A stretch of DNA of 64,000 nucleotides from Chitinophagaceae bacterium. Its GTDB lineage: Bacteria; Bacteroidota; Bacteroidia; Chitinophagales; Chitinophagaceae. The notes under the pieces are model-generated. The model saw only the letters and a list, made by a program, of their open reading frames with translations, made no database searches and was not told the origin of the DNA. This document shows positions 54,759 through 63,603 of this stretch, piece by piece. Within the stretch, counting starts at the first letter, position 1, and each line of letters begins with the position of its first letter. Where the stretch lies: positions 1 to 64,000 of the forward strand of contig JAIYAN010000012.1 of the NCBI GenBank assembly GCA_027489035.1, given 5' to 3'. The position numbers and the translations under genes were made by a program.

Positions 54759-55526
54759 TTAATTTTTTAATTCTACATAAATAGGACAATGGTCGCTATG
54801 TTTTATATCTGGAAAAATTTCTGCATCAATTAAATTATTTCTAAGTGCTTCAGTAACCGTGATATAATCAATGCGCCAACCTTTATTATTCAAACGAACA
54901 CTCGGAAAACGTTGACTCCACCAAGAATAGCGATGCGGCTCTTGATGAAAAACGCGGAAAGTATCTACCCAACCAGCCGCTAAAAATTTGGTCATCCACT
55001 CACGCTCTTCTGGCAAAAATCCGGTTGTATTTTTATTGCCCTTTGGGTCGTGAATGTCAATAGCTTCATGCGCAATATTGTAATCGCCACACAAAATTAT
55101 TTTTGGGTTTGTCTTTTTTACTTCTTCAACATAAGCAAACATTTCATCAAGCCATTGATATTTATAGGTTTGACGCTCATCGCCAGATGTACCCGATGGA
55201 AAATAGGCATTGATTAATTTGATGTCGCCAAATTGCATTTCAATTACTCTGCCTTCAAAATCACTCATTTCAAAACCATTACCTTTTTTAACTGCTGTTG
55301 GTTTAATCTTTGAAAAAATCGCTACACCGCTGTAACCTTTTTTATTGGCACTAAACCAATGATGCTCAAAACCTAATGCTTCAAGTTCTTTAATATCCAC
55401 ATCGGCTTCGGTAGCTTTGGTTTCTTGTAAACAAATAATATCTGCAGGATTTGTTTTTAGCCAATCGTAAAATCCTTTTTTTATAGCTGCTCGAATGCCA
55501 TTTACGTTGTAAGAAATGATGCGCAT
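54759..55526 (-). CDS. xth: Exodeoxyribonuclease III (AP endonuclease)
   Basis: 255 aa. Base-excision-repair endonuclease/3'-5' exonuclease of the ExoIII/ExoA type. Catalytic signatures: ISYNVNGIRAA, Glu in CLQETKA, CGDYNIAHEAIDIHDP, and the C-terminal DYITVT...HSDHCPI with the essential Asp and His. Length typical. Confidence 0.96.
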   Translation of the reverse strand: MRIISYNVNGIRAAIKKGFYDWLKTNPADIICLQETKATEADVDIKELEALGFEHHWFSANKKGYSGVAIFSKIKPTAVKKGNGFEMSDFEGRVIEMQFGDIKLINAYFPSGTSGDERQTYKYQWLDEMFAYVEEVKKTNPKIILCGDYNIAHEAIDIHDPKGNKNTTGFLPEEREWMTKFLAAGWVDTFRVFHQEPHRYSWWSQRFPSVRLNNKGWRIDYITVTEALRNNLIDAEIFPDIKHSDHCPIYVELKN

Positions 55527-55584
55527 GATTTAAATTTTAGGCAAGATAAATTAATTAGGGTTAGTAATAATTTATGGTTGAATA

Positions 55585-55690
55585 TTTAAGTAAAAAGTAA
55601 AAATTCAAAAATGAAAATTCATAAATCTAAAATCGAAGATGGGTAAAAATTAGTGCGGTTACTTTTAAATTTTTACTTTTTACTTCTTCA
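55585..55690. repeat. AT-rich long inverted repeat
   Basis: AAGTAAAAAGTAAAAATTCA at about 55588-55607 is inverted as AAATTTTTACTTTTTACTT at about 55667-55686, leaving a loop of about 55 nt. Similar half-units occur at 47863-47910, 51960-52025, 59380-59415 and 60434-60600. No transposase. MITE-like in form; a simple AT-rich bias is the alternative. Confidence 0.55.
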
Positions 55691-55822
55691 CAAAATGTTA
55701 ATGTTATCCTACAAACTAACAGACATCATGTTTTTTAATTTTCATTTTTTTAATTTCCATTTTAATCGAAATGAAAATTATGCAGTCTTGAATGAGCATT
55801 AATCATTTTTAAACTTAAAATC

Positions 55823-57100
55823 ATGAAAAAATCATTACACCTTTTGTTGCTATGCTTTTGTTCTTTCTTTATTTCAAATGTTTTTGCACAAAAATATCAA
55901 CAACCAGATTCGCTTGGATTGCCTGGCGATAACCTTAATTTATATGCGGTGATGGAATTGTTTCAAACGTCCGAAACCCTTGAAGGATTTGAACGAAAAC
56001 TGAATTCAGAAACCGAAAAAATCAATAACCTGGATTTAAACAACGACGATAAAATAGATTATATCCGGGTGATGGATCATGTAGATGGCAATACGCATAA
56101 CATCGTTTTACAAGTTTCTATAAATGAAAAAGAAAATCAGGATGTGGCCTATTTTATTGTAGATAAAAATGATAAAGGAGGCGTGCAAATTCAACTTATT
56201 GGCGATGAAGCCCTTTATGGTAAAGATTATATTCTAGAACCCAATTACAAAGAAACTGTTGATGTAAATGAAACACCAAATCCTGGTTATGTAAAACAAT
56301 CTACACAACAAACTACGGATGCAAATGGCAATACAACTATTATTAATAATTACACTACCTATGAAACGGCTTCTTGGCCTGTAGTGCGTTACATGTATGC
56401 ACCCAATTATATTATATGGGTTTCTCCTTGGCATTGGTTTTATTATCCAGATTATTGGACACCATGGGAACCTTGGTATTGGCATCGTTATTATGGATAT
56501 CATTCGTACAGATACAACTATTATTACGGCAATTATCGTTACTGTCACAATTATAGAAATCCTATTGCGCGTAATCGATATTATGGTAGAAGAATGGTAT
56601 CTAATTCGGTAGTAGTGGTGATAAGATCTGGAAATTTTAGAAGAACATATTCTCGCCCAAATGAAAAACCAGCAGGTAAAATGGAATATTTTAAAGACAA
56701 AGGAATAAGTCCCAATAAAGGCCGCGCATTAGAAGAAGGTAAACCAAAGATTACCATTGAAACGCCAAAAACAAACATTCGCAAAGTGCCTAAAAATAAA
56801 AAGATTGACAATTCTATTGAAAATAACCAACAACCGGAAGAAAGACCATTGAATAAAAGATCTTCAAAGGTGAATGTTGAGGATAACGAAAAGCCCAAAA
56901 ATACAAGGCCTTCTAGAGAAAGAACAATTGAAAATATAAAACCGAATAAAATAAAACCGTCAATTGAAAAGTCAAATGATAATATTAATCAAAACAATAC
57001 AAGACCTTCGCGTGAAAGAACAATTGAAAATATTAAAATTCAAAGAAATCAATCTTCAGGTTCGGGAAAACCATCTGGAAAAGGAAGGGTAAAGCCTTAG
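55823..57100 (+). CDS. Exported Trp/Tyr-rich protein of unknown function
   Basis: 425 aa. Signal peptide 1-22 ending FAQ. About 40-145 is a domain with NLDLNNDDKIDYIRVMDH, an EF-hand-like Asp loop. About 185-260 is extremely Trp/Tyr-rich (WPVVRYMYAPNYIIW, PWHWFYYPDYWTPWEPWYW). About 285-425 is a basic, low-complexity, disordered tail with the unit TRPSRERTIENIK twice. This architecture recurs in Bacteroidota hypothetical proteins. Periplasmic or outer surface; function unknown. Confidence 0.8.
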   Translation: MKKSLHLLLLCFCSFFISNVFAQKYQQPDSLGLPGDNLNLYAVMELFQTSETLEGFERKLNSETEKINNLDLNNDDKIDYIRVMDHVDGNTHNIVLQVSINEKENQDVAYFIVDKNDKGGVQIQLIGDEALYGKDYILEPNYKETVDVNETPNPGYVKQSTQQTTDANGNTTIINNYTTYETASWPVVRYMYAPNYIIWVSPWHWFYYPDYWTPWEPWYWHRYYGYHSYRYNYYYGNYRYCHNYRNPIARNRYYGRRMVSNSVVVVIRSGNFRRTYSRPNEKPAGKMEYFKDKGISPNKGRALEEGKPKITIETPKTNIRKVPKNKKIDNSIENNQQPEERPLNKRSSKVNVEDNEKPKNTRPSRERTIENIKPNKIKPSIEKSNDNINQNNTRPSRERTIENIKIQRNQSSGSGKPSGKGRVKP

Positions 57101-57136
57101 ATGTAATTGAAAAGGAGAAATTAAAAAGTTTTGTAT

Positions 57137-57172
57137 AAAAAAATGCCTACGAATTTTCGTAGGCATTTTTTA
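57137..57172. terminator. Bidirectional intrinsic terminator between convergent genes
   Basis: Perfect 16-bp stem AAAAAATGCCTACGAA (57138-57153) / TTCGTAGGCATTTTTT (57156-57171), 2-nt loop as written. It serves the plus gene ending at 57100 and the minus operon ending at 57211. Confidence 0.92.
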
Positions 57173-57210
57173 TTGGGATTTTTCAGTTGTTGAAAAGAGT
57201 ATTTGATAGA

Positions 57211-57759
57211 CTATAAAACACATTTAATTAATTCTTGAATATCATCTTGATTTTTCTTTTTTATATCGTTATCAATTGAGTCTTCTTTTCCATTGCTTTC
57301 TGTTCTAAAAAATCTGATTGATTTTACTTTTGATTTAAAAAACTTGTCAATTTGCGCTTTGGAAATGGGATAACTAACATTGGTTAAATAGCAAACATAA
57401 ACTGGCGGTATTCCAGCAATTGTTTTTTTTGTACCTATTATATTGTCGGCAGAATTTAGGGTTTCAACTTCACCATTCTCCAATAAAAAAATCAATTTGG
57501 CTCCTTTATTAATACTGTAAGGTGAAAAATTAGAGTAACTAGATAATTCATAATCAAAAATAAAATAGAAAGAAGTATCTACTTTTTTAACACTAAACTC
57601 ACCAGTGGTATAAAAAGTACCAATCACTTTCTCTGATTTTGTAATTTTTGTGTATTGATTTGTAAACTTGTCTATGTCATTAACCTTGTATTTGCATTTT
57701 TGTGAAAAGCCTTTAAAAGAAAGAAGAACAAGTGCTGTGAGAAGGATTTTATTTTTCAT
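57211..57759 (-). CDS. Exported hypothetical protein
   Basis: 182 aa, signal peptide 1-19 (GFSQ). Mixed beta-rich body with TYTTGEFSVKKVD-type strands and a Lys/Asp-rich C-terminus ending IKCVL. Three cysteines. I do not recognise a family. It is last of three minus-strand genes encoding exported proteins, 16 bp after the collagen-like gene, so probably co-transcribed. Confidence 0.7.
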   Translation of the reverse strand: MKNKILLTALVLLSFKGFSQKCKYKVNDIDKFTNQYTKITKSEKVIGTFYTTGEFSVKKVDTSFYFIFDYELSSYSNFSPYSINKGAKLIFLLENGEVETLNSADNIIGTKKTIAGIPPVYVCYLTNVSYPISKAQIDKFFKSKVKSIRFFRTESNGKEDSIDNDIKKKNQDDIQELIKCVL

Positions 57760-57775
57760 TGTTTGTTTTTATTGA

Positions 57776-58405
57776 CTAGTCTTGTAAATGATAAAACTCT
57801 TTAACTGAATTGTAACTGAGATCTTTTGGTAGCGTTGGTTTCATTTTATTCGTACTCTTGATATGAATCATTTTATAATATAATGTCCCTGTAGTCATAG
57901 ATACGTATGGCGCAACTCCTTGAGAATTTCTAACACTAATGGTGATAATGTTAGACGTCCCTGTAGACGCTAATTGAAATGAATGATAATTATAAACTGA
58001 TCCTGTTGTGTAAAAATCTTGAAATGGCATGGCTTGATAATAGTCAGTTGAACCAATTGTTTCGTTAAAAATGTATAATAATACAGCATCATTTGATCCA
58101 ATTGCACCTGTCCATCCAGCAATGTTGAAAGGGTTTAGTATGTAGGTATACTCATTGTTTGCAACAGGGCCAATGAAACTAGCTAATGGAATACCAAATT
58201 TGTATCCGTAAACATTTGCATTTCCTTGTGGCCCTTGAGGTCCTTGTGGTCCCTGAGGTCCTTGTGGCCCAGTAGCGCCAGTAGCACCTGTTGCACCAGT
58301 AGCACCATTCGTACCATTGGCTCCCGCTGGACCTTCCTTAGCACAACTTGTAATGAATAGAGTAATAAGCGTAATGAATATTATACTTTTAAAATTATTT
58401 TTCAT
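57776..58405 (-). CDS. Collagen-like repeat lipoprotein
   Basis: 209 aa. Lipobox ITSC, C21. Residues 25-63 are 13 uninterrupted Gly-X-Y triplets (GAT x4, GPQ x5), enough for a short collagen-like triple helix, followed by a globular beta domain (YGYKFGIPL to the end). Such lipoproteins with GPQGPQG stalks are frequent in Bacteroidota, presumably trimeric surface stalks. Function unknown. The triplet block is a short tandem DNA repeat and may vary in length. Confidence 0.88.
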   Translation of the reverse strand: MKNNFKSIIFITLITLFITSCAKEGPAGANGTNGATGATGATGATGPQGPQGPQGPQGPQGNANVYGYKFGIPLASFIGPVANNEYTYILNPFNIAGWTGAIGSNDAVLLYIFNETIGSTDYYQAMPFQDFYTTGSVYNYHSFQLASTGTSNIITISVRNSQGVAPYVSMTTGTLYYKMIHIKSTNKMKPTLPKDLSYNSVKEFYHLQD

Positions 58406-58446
58406 GTTAAATTTTTTAATCGTGATTTATGTTTATCTATTCTTTT

Positions 58447-58872
58447 CTACTTAGATAAGCTTGTTGTATAGGTATAATTAACAATATCTCCAGTTGCTAA
58501 ATCTGTCTCTTGTTCTGTTCCATTTTCTACAATAAAATTGCCATTTATTGTCCCAGTTCCATTTATTAAATATGAATAAGACCCATCTGATAAAGTAACG
58601 TTTGAGATAGTGTATGAGCTGCCATTTACTGTTGCTTGTACAGTTACACCACCCACGTTAATCAATATTTTGCTAGAAATATTTGCATCTTTAGTGATAG
58701 TATATGTTGTTGGATCAGTTGAAATTAATGCACCAGCTTCGTAATAATTAGAAGTGCCATTCCAAGTTCCAACAAATTTGTCTCTAGGATCAGTAACTGT
58801 TGGTGTATCTTTTGTACAAGATGTCAATACAACTCCAACTAAAAGGAGTAAAGCAAATAGATTTTTTTTCAT
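58447..58872 (-). CDS. Small lipoprotein, lipocalin-like
   Basis: 141 aa. Lipobox LTSC, C19. The remainder is a single beta-barrel-like domain starting DKFVGTWNGTSNY, the pattern of the Bacteroidota lipocalin-like lipoprotein group. No catalytic motif. First gene of the minus-strand trio and divergent from an XRE regulator, with an inverted-repeat operator between. Confidence 0.75.
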   Translation of the reverse strand: MKKNLFALLLLVGVVLTSCTKDTPTVTDPRDKFVGTWNGTSNYYEAGALISTDPTTYTITKDANISSKILINVGGVTVQATVNGSSYTISNVTLSDGSYSYLINGTGTINGNFIVENGTEQETDLATGDIVNYTYTTSLSK

Positions 58873-58910
58873 GTTTTAATTTTTTTATTGTTTTAAAATG
58901 TAATGTTTAG

Positions 58911-58976
58911 CAATATTATATACTAATTGTCAAAATGCCAAATTATTCACATTTTGACAATTTATTTTTTTGTCAA
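58911..58976. promoter_or_regulatory. Divergent operator with 11-bp inverted repeat
   Basis: TTGTCAAAATG (58927-58937) and CATTTTGACAA (58950-58960) form a perfect inverted repeat with 12-nt spacer; a third half-site TTGTCAA lies at 58970-58976. On the minus strand TTTG (58942-58939)-N20-TAATATTG (58918-58911) forms a promoter for the lipoprotein trio that overlaps the left arm. The adjacent XRE protein is the likely ligand and could repress both directions. Confidence 0.6.
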
Positions 58977-58983
58977 TTACAAT

Positions 58984-59361
58984 ATGAAATTCAAAAAAGA
59001 ACATCTTGGGGAGAAGTTAAAAAAAATCAGGGTTTTACATGGAATGAGCCAAGAAGATTTGGCAAAAGCAATTGGAAAAACAAGATCACTTATTTCACAT
59101 TTAGAAACTTCGGGGAATATAAATAAATATACACTTCAAGAGATTGCAGCAGCACTTGAAATTGATATCGCAACAATCGAAAATTTTAACTACGAAAATG
59201 CCAATGTGGTTCGCGAACTAGACCCGACTACGGAGTATAACAAAGATGAAATTCAAAAACTTAAACAAGAAATTATCGACCTCAAGGCAACTATAAAAGA
59301 ACAATGGAAAGTCATACAAAACCTCACTAAAGGAACGAATACTAAAAGTAAAAAAGCTTAA
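58984..59361 (+). CDS. XRE-family regulator with C-terminal coiled coil
   Basis: 125 aa. HTH_XRE about 8-62 (LHGMSQEDLAKAIGKTRSLI), coiled coil about 85-115 (DEIQKLKQEIIDLKATIKEQ), Lys-rich tail. The start is ATG 58984; a frame open from 58927 would put the operator inside the gene. It has the same layout as the regulator at 15455-15829. Probably binds the inverted repeat upstream. Confidence 0.85.
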   Translation: MKFKKEHLGEKLKKIRVLHGMSQEDLAKAIGKTRSLISHLETSGNINKYTLQEIAAALEIDIATIENFNYENANVVRELDPTTEYNKDEIQKLKQEIIDLKATIKEQWKVIQNLTKGTNTKSKKA

Positions 59362-59425
59362 AACAAAAATCGTTCATTTCGCTTTTTTTACTTTTTAATT
59401 TTCACTTTTTACTTGCGTCCCGCCC

Positions 59426-60430
59426 TTACTTCTTCAACTTCAAAATCGAAAACGCACTTTCATCTTTTACAATAGTATTTGAAAGTAAACCCAAACCATC
59501 AATCGCCATTTCCACCACATCGCCAGCTTGAAGCCATTGTTCGGTATAATTGGGATCATTTAATTTTCCAGTGCCATTCAATTCTAAGAAACAACCCGTT
59601 CCCACAGTTCCACTTCCTATCACATCGCCGGGATGTACGTTTACGCCATAACTACAACGTTCAATAATTTCGGCAAAGGTCCAATCCATATCACCCAAAT
59701 TTCCTACACTCACTTCTACACCGTTTACTTTGCAAGTCATTTTTAAATTCCAAGCTTTACCTGTATGGTTTTCTTTACAAGGAATTTCAAACGCAGTTAA
59801 TTCATCTAACGTAACCAACATCGGTCCAATCACGGTTGAAAAATCTTTTCCTTTCGCAGGTCCTAAATTCAGCAACATCTCTTCCATTTGTAAGCGACGT
59901 GCACTCATATCGTTCATAATCATCAAACCGCCAATATATTGATCTGCTTGATTTGCCGGAATGTTTCTGCCTTTTTTGTTGATTACAACAGCTGCTTCCA
60001 ATTCAAAATCCAGTTTTTCAAAATGATCGGGCATACAAACAATATCGCCTGGTCCTTGAATGCTATTGTGGTTGGTAAAATAAAAAATAGGATATTGATC
60101 AAATTCTGGAATCATATCCACTTTACGATTTCTTCTAGCAGCAGCCACATGTTGTCTAAATGCATATCCATCTCTACAACTGGTGGGATGTGGAACAGGG
60201 GCTAAAATTGGGGTTGTGCTAAATGCGGTATTCGATTGTTTTGCCAAAGCACCATCTTTAAGTTGCTTTTCGGCATTCATCGCCAAAGGATAAAAATCAT
60301 CCCAATGGTTTAAAAATGTAGACATGTTATTGGGAAGCTCTGGGTGCAAGTTGTTCAAATCATACAACATGCCATCCAACAACATTGCCAATTGCTCTTT
60401 ATTATCTTTTAAGTAGGTAACTAGTTTCAT
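59426..60430 (-). CDS. Fumarylacetoacetate hydrolase family protein
   Basis: 334 aa. FAH-fold hydrolase with metal-binding acidic residues: KLDFELEAAVVINKKGRNI carries the Glu pair and IMNDMSARRLQ the Asp. The C-terminal region (GDVIGSGTVGTGCFLELNGTG) is typical. It most resembles the fumarylacetoacetase-like enzymes of tyrosine breakdown, but the family also includes acylpyruvate hydrolases, and no tyrosine-pathway gene is adjacent. Confidence 0.9.
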   Translation of the reverse strand: MKLVTYLKDNKEQLAMLLDGMLYDLNNLHPELPNNMSTFLNHWDDFYPLAMNAEKQLKDGALAKQSNTAFSTTPILAPVPHPTSCRDGYAFRQHVAAARRNRKVDMIPEFDQYPIFYFTNHNSIQGPGDIVCMPDHFEKLDFELEAAVVINKKGRNIPANQADQYIGGLMIMNDMSARRLQMEEMLLNLGPAKGKDFSTVIGPMLVTLDELTAFEIPCKENHTGKAWNLKMTCKVNGVEVSVGNLGDMDWTFAEIIERCSYGVNVHPGDVIGSGTVGTGCFLELNGTGKLNDPNYTEQWLQAGDVVEMAIDGLGLLSNTIVKDESAFSILKLKK

Positions 60431-60688
60431 TTTAAAAAAGTAAAAATTAAAAAGTAAAAAATGTGAATTTAAGTAAAAAGTAAAAATTTAAAAGTAAAAA
60501 CTTACAGGTTGTCGTTATTCAAACTCAATGATTCTCAATTTCCATTCTCCTTTTTTGAATTTTGAATTTTTACTTTTGAATTCTCAACAAATGTATGGCA
60601 AACCTAAAATTATCGCTTAATTAATTGCTGAAAACAGCAAAAAGCGGATAAAAAGCCTAGAATTAATAAACTAATTACATTGAAGTCC
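60431..60688. repeat. AT-rich inverted repeats in the FAH-bipA gap
   Basis: The 335-bp gap holds no gene. 60434-60505 repeats AAGTAAAAATTTAAAAAGT-like strings, and 60551-60590 carries the complementary GAATTTTGAATTTTTACTTTTG. The rest before the typA promoter has no visible element. Confidence 0.55.
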
Positions 60689-60718
60689 TTGCCAACCCAC
60701 TTTAAACCTTTACCTTCG
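60689..60718 (+). promoter_or_regulatory. Promoter of typA (TTG-N19-TACCTTCG)
   Basis: TTG (60689-60691), 19 nt, TACCTTCG (60711-60718), one substitution from TAnnTTTG. Leader about 42 nt. Confidence 0.6.
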
Positions 60719-60765
60719 CACGTCAAAAATCAAATGCTTTGAAAAAAAGCAACAAAAATTAAACA

Positions 60766-62574
60766 ATGAATATTCGCAACATCGCAATTATTGCCCACGT
60801 AGATCACGGTAAAACAACATTGGTGGACAAAATTTTACACGCAACTAAAGTATTTAGAGAAAATCAGGAAACTGGTGAATTGATTATGGATAGCAATGAC
60901 CTTGAGAGAGAAAGAGGTATTACTATTTTTAGTAAAAACGTATCTGTAACTTATAAAGACGTTAAAATTAACGTAATTGATACCCCTGGTCACTCGGATT
61001 TTGGCGGTGAAGTAGAAAGGGTGTTGAAAATGGCGGATGGGGTTTTGTTATTGGTGGATGCTTTTGAAGGACCAATGCCTCAAACCCGTTTCGTATTACA
61101 AAAAGCGTTGGCTTTGGGATTAAGACCAATCGTAGTTATCAATAAAGTAGATAAACCAAATTGTCGTCCGGATGAAGTGCATGATGCTGTATTTGAATTG
61201 TTTTTCAATTTAGATGCAACTGAAGAACAATTGGATTTCCCAACTTTTTATGGTTCAGGAAAAAATGGTTGGTTCAACAGCTCACTTACTCAAATCGACA
61301 ATATCGCTCCATTATTAGATGGTATTATTCAATACGTTCCAGAGCCAAAAGTAAATGAAGGATATTCTCAAATGCAAATCACTTCATTGGATTACTCTTC
61401 ATTTTTGGGAAGAATTGCGGTTGGAAAAGTGGCGCGTGGTAGCTTAAAAGAAAACCAACAAATCGCTTTGATGCAAGCTGATGGTTCAATTAAGAAAATG
61501 CGTATCAAAGAATTGTATGTATTTGAAGGTATGGGCAAAAAGAAAGCTACAGAAGTATTTGCTGGAGATATTTGTGCCGTTGTAGGTTTGGATGAGTTCA
61601 ACATTGGAGATACCATTGCTGACGCAGAAAATCCGGAAGCATTACCAGTAATCAGCGTAGATGAGCCAACAATGAGCATGTTGTTTGGTATCAACAACTC
61701 ACCTTTCTTTGGTAAAGAAGGAAAGTTTGTAACCAGTCGCCATTTACGTGATCGTTTATTTAAAGAAACAGAAAAAAACTTAGCACTTCGTGTAGAGGAT
61801 AGCGATAGTGCAGATAGCTTCTTAGTATATGGAAGAGGTATTTTGCATTTAGGTATCTTAATCGAAACCATGAGAAGAGAAGGTTTTGAGTTGACCATTG
61901 GACAACCTCAGGTTTTGGTGAAAACAATTGATGGTAAAAAACACGAACCATACGAGAATTTGGTAGTAGACGTTCCTCAAGAGTTTAGTGGAAAAGTAAT
62001 TGACTTGGTTACACAACGCAAGGGCGAAATGTTGATCATGGAAACTAAAGGTGAAATGCAACATCTTGAATTTGAAATTCCTTCAAGAGGGTTGATCGGT
62101 TTGAGAAGCAACATGTTGACCAACACAGCTGGAGAAGCAGTAATGGCGCATCGTTTCATCGATTACAAACCATGGAAAGGACATATTCCTGGTAGAAATA
62201 ACGGGGTGTTATTGTCTAAAACAACAGAAAAAACAACCGCATATTCAATTGATAAATTACAAGATAGAGGACGCTTTTTTGTAGATCCAGGAGATGAGGT
62301 TTATGCAGGTCAAATTATTGCTGAGCACATTAAGCCAGGAGATTTAGTGGTAAATGCTACGGAAGCAAAAAAATTAACCAACCATCGTGCGAGCGGATCG
62401 GATGATGCTTCTAAAGCAGCACCAAAAATCTTAATGACTTTGGAAGAATGTATGGAATATATTCAACAAGATGAGTGTATTGAAGTAACACCAAAAAGCG
62501 TAAGATTGAGAAAAACAATTTTAAACGAAGAGGATAGAAAGCGTGCATCAAAATCTATCAGTCAGGAAGCATAA
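60766..62574 (+). CDS. typA: Ribosome-associated GTPase TypA/BipA
   Basis: 602 aa translational GTPase involved in 50S assembly and stress adaptation. G1 AHVDHGKTTLVDKI, G2 RERGITI, G3 DTPGHSDFGGEV, G4 NKVDKPN; then beta-barrel, two EF-G-like domains and the BipA C-terminal domain (HRASGSDDA). Full length. The DHS-like gene follows after 53 bp on the same strand. Confidence 0.97.
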   Translation: MNIRNIAIIAHVDHGKTTLVDKILHATKVFRENQETGELIMDSNDLERERGITIFSKNVSVTYKDVKINVIDTPGHSDFGGEVERVLKMADGVLLLVDAFEGPMPQTRFVLQKALALGLRPIVVINKVDKPNCRPDEVHDAVFELFFNLDATEEQLDFPTFYGSGKNGWFNSSLTQIDNIAPLLDGIIQYVPEPKVNEGYSQMQITSLDYSSFLGRIAVGKVARGSLKENQQIALMQADGSIKKMRIKELYVFEGMGKKKATEVFAGDICAVVGLDEFNIGDTIADAENPEALPVISVDEPTMSMLFGINNSPFFGKEGKFVTSRHLRDRLFKETEKNLALRVEDSDSADSFLVYGRGILHLGILIETMRREGFELTIGQPQVLVKTIDGKKHEPYENLVVDVPQEFSGKVIDLVTQRKGEMLIMETKGEMQHLEFEIPSRGLIGLRSNMLTNTAGEAVMAHRFIDYKPWKGHIPGRNNGVLLSKTTEKTTAYSIDKLQDRGRFFVDPGDEVYAGQIIAEHIKPGDLVVNATEAKKLTNHRASGSDDASKAAPKILMTLEECMEYIQQDECIEVTPKSVRLRKTILNEEDRKRASKSISQEA

Positions 62575-62627
62575 TTTTTAATCATTAAATTCATTAACTA
62601 AATAATTATTTTTTAAATTTTTTAGTC

Positions 62628-63602
62628 ATGCAAAAAGGACCGGTTTCTCAATACATTCAACATCATTATCGCCATTTTAATGCAGCCGCTTTAATGGATG
62701 CCGCTAAAGGTTACGAAACCCATCTAACTGAAGGTGGTAAAATGATGGTTACATTAGCAGGTGCGATGAGTACTGCTGAATTAGGATTGAGTTTTGCAGA
62801 AATGATCAGACAAGGAAAAGTGGACATCATCAGTTGCACCGGTGCCAATTTGGAAGAAGACATCATGAATTTGGTGGCGCACTCTCATTACAAAAGAGTA
62901 CCTAACTATCGCGATTTAAGTCCACAAGACGAATGGGATTTATTGGAAAACCATTACAATCGTGTAACTGATACATGTATTCCAGAGGAAGAAGCATTTA
63001 GAAGATTACAAAAGCACATCCATCAATTGTGGAAAGAGGCTAATGATAAAGGCGAAAGCTATTTCCCACATGAATACATGTATAAAATGTTGTTGAGTGG
63101 GGTGTTGGAGCAGTATTACGAAATAGATCCAAAAAACAGCTGGATGTTGGCTGCTGCGGAAAAAAATATTCCTATTGTAGTTCCAGGTTGGGAAGACAGT
63201 ACCATGGGAAACATCTTTGCTTCTTATGTGATTAAAAATGAAATGAAAGCCACTACCATGAAATCAGGTATTGAATACATGGTATGGTTGGCAGATTGGT
63301 ACAGAAATAATTCATCAGGCAAAGGCGTTGGCTTTTTTCAAATTGGTGGCGGTATTGCTGGTGACTTTCCAATTTGTGTGGTGCCAATGATGTATCAAGA
63401 TTTGGAATGGCACGACGTTCCATTTTGGAGCTATTTCTGTCAGATAAGTGATTCAACTACTTCTTACGGTTCATATTCTGGTGCTGTACCAAATGAAAAA
63501 ATCACTTGGGGTAAGTTAGATATCAATACACCGAAATTTATTGTAGAAAGTGATGCTACGATTGTAGCACCATTGATTTTTGCTTGGGTGTTGGGCTGGT
63601 AG
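62628..63602 (+). CDS. Deoxyhypusine synthase-like protein
   Basis: 324 aa of the DHS superfamily, NAD-dependent, spermidine-type chemistry. Matches include MVTLAGAMSTAELGLSFAEM, SCTGANLEEDIMN, VPGWEDSTMGN and FFQIGGGIAGDFPICV. The active-site lysine of DHS is kept (ITWGKLD, K296). In eukaryotes and archaea the enzyme modifies eIF5A/aIF5A, which bacteria lack. Bacterial members may make homospermidine or modify another target; the substrate is unknown. Located 53 bp after typA, so possibly co-transcribed. Confidence 0.9.
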   Translation: MQKGPVSQYIQHHYRHFNAAALMDAAKGYETHLTEGGKMMVTLAGAMSTAELGLSFAEMIRQGKVDIISCTGANLEEDIMNLVAHSHYKRVPNYRDLSPQDEWDLLENHYNRVTDTCIPEEEAFRRLQKHIHQLWKEANDKGESYFPHEYMYKMLLSGVLEQYYEIDPKNSWMLAAAEKNIPIVVPGWEDSTMGNIFASYVIKNEMKATTMKSGIEYMVWLADWYRNNSSGKGVGFFQIGGGIAGDFPICVVPMMYQDLEWHDVPFWSYFCQISDSTTSYGSYSGAVPNEKITWGKLDINTPKFIVESDATIVAPLIFAWVLGW

Positions 63603-63603
63603 A

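Noticed and set aside
60434-60600. Riboswitch or structured leader before typA
   Set aside because: The predicted promoter lies downstream at 60689-60718, so the region is not in the typA transcript; only AT-rich repeats are visible.
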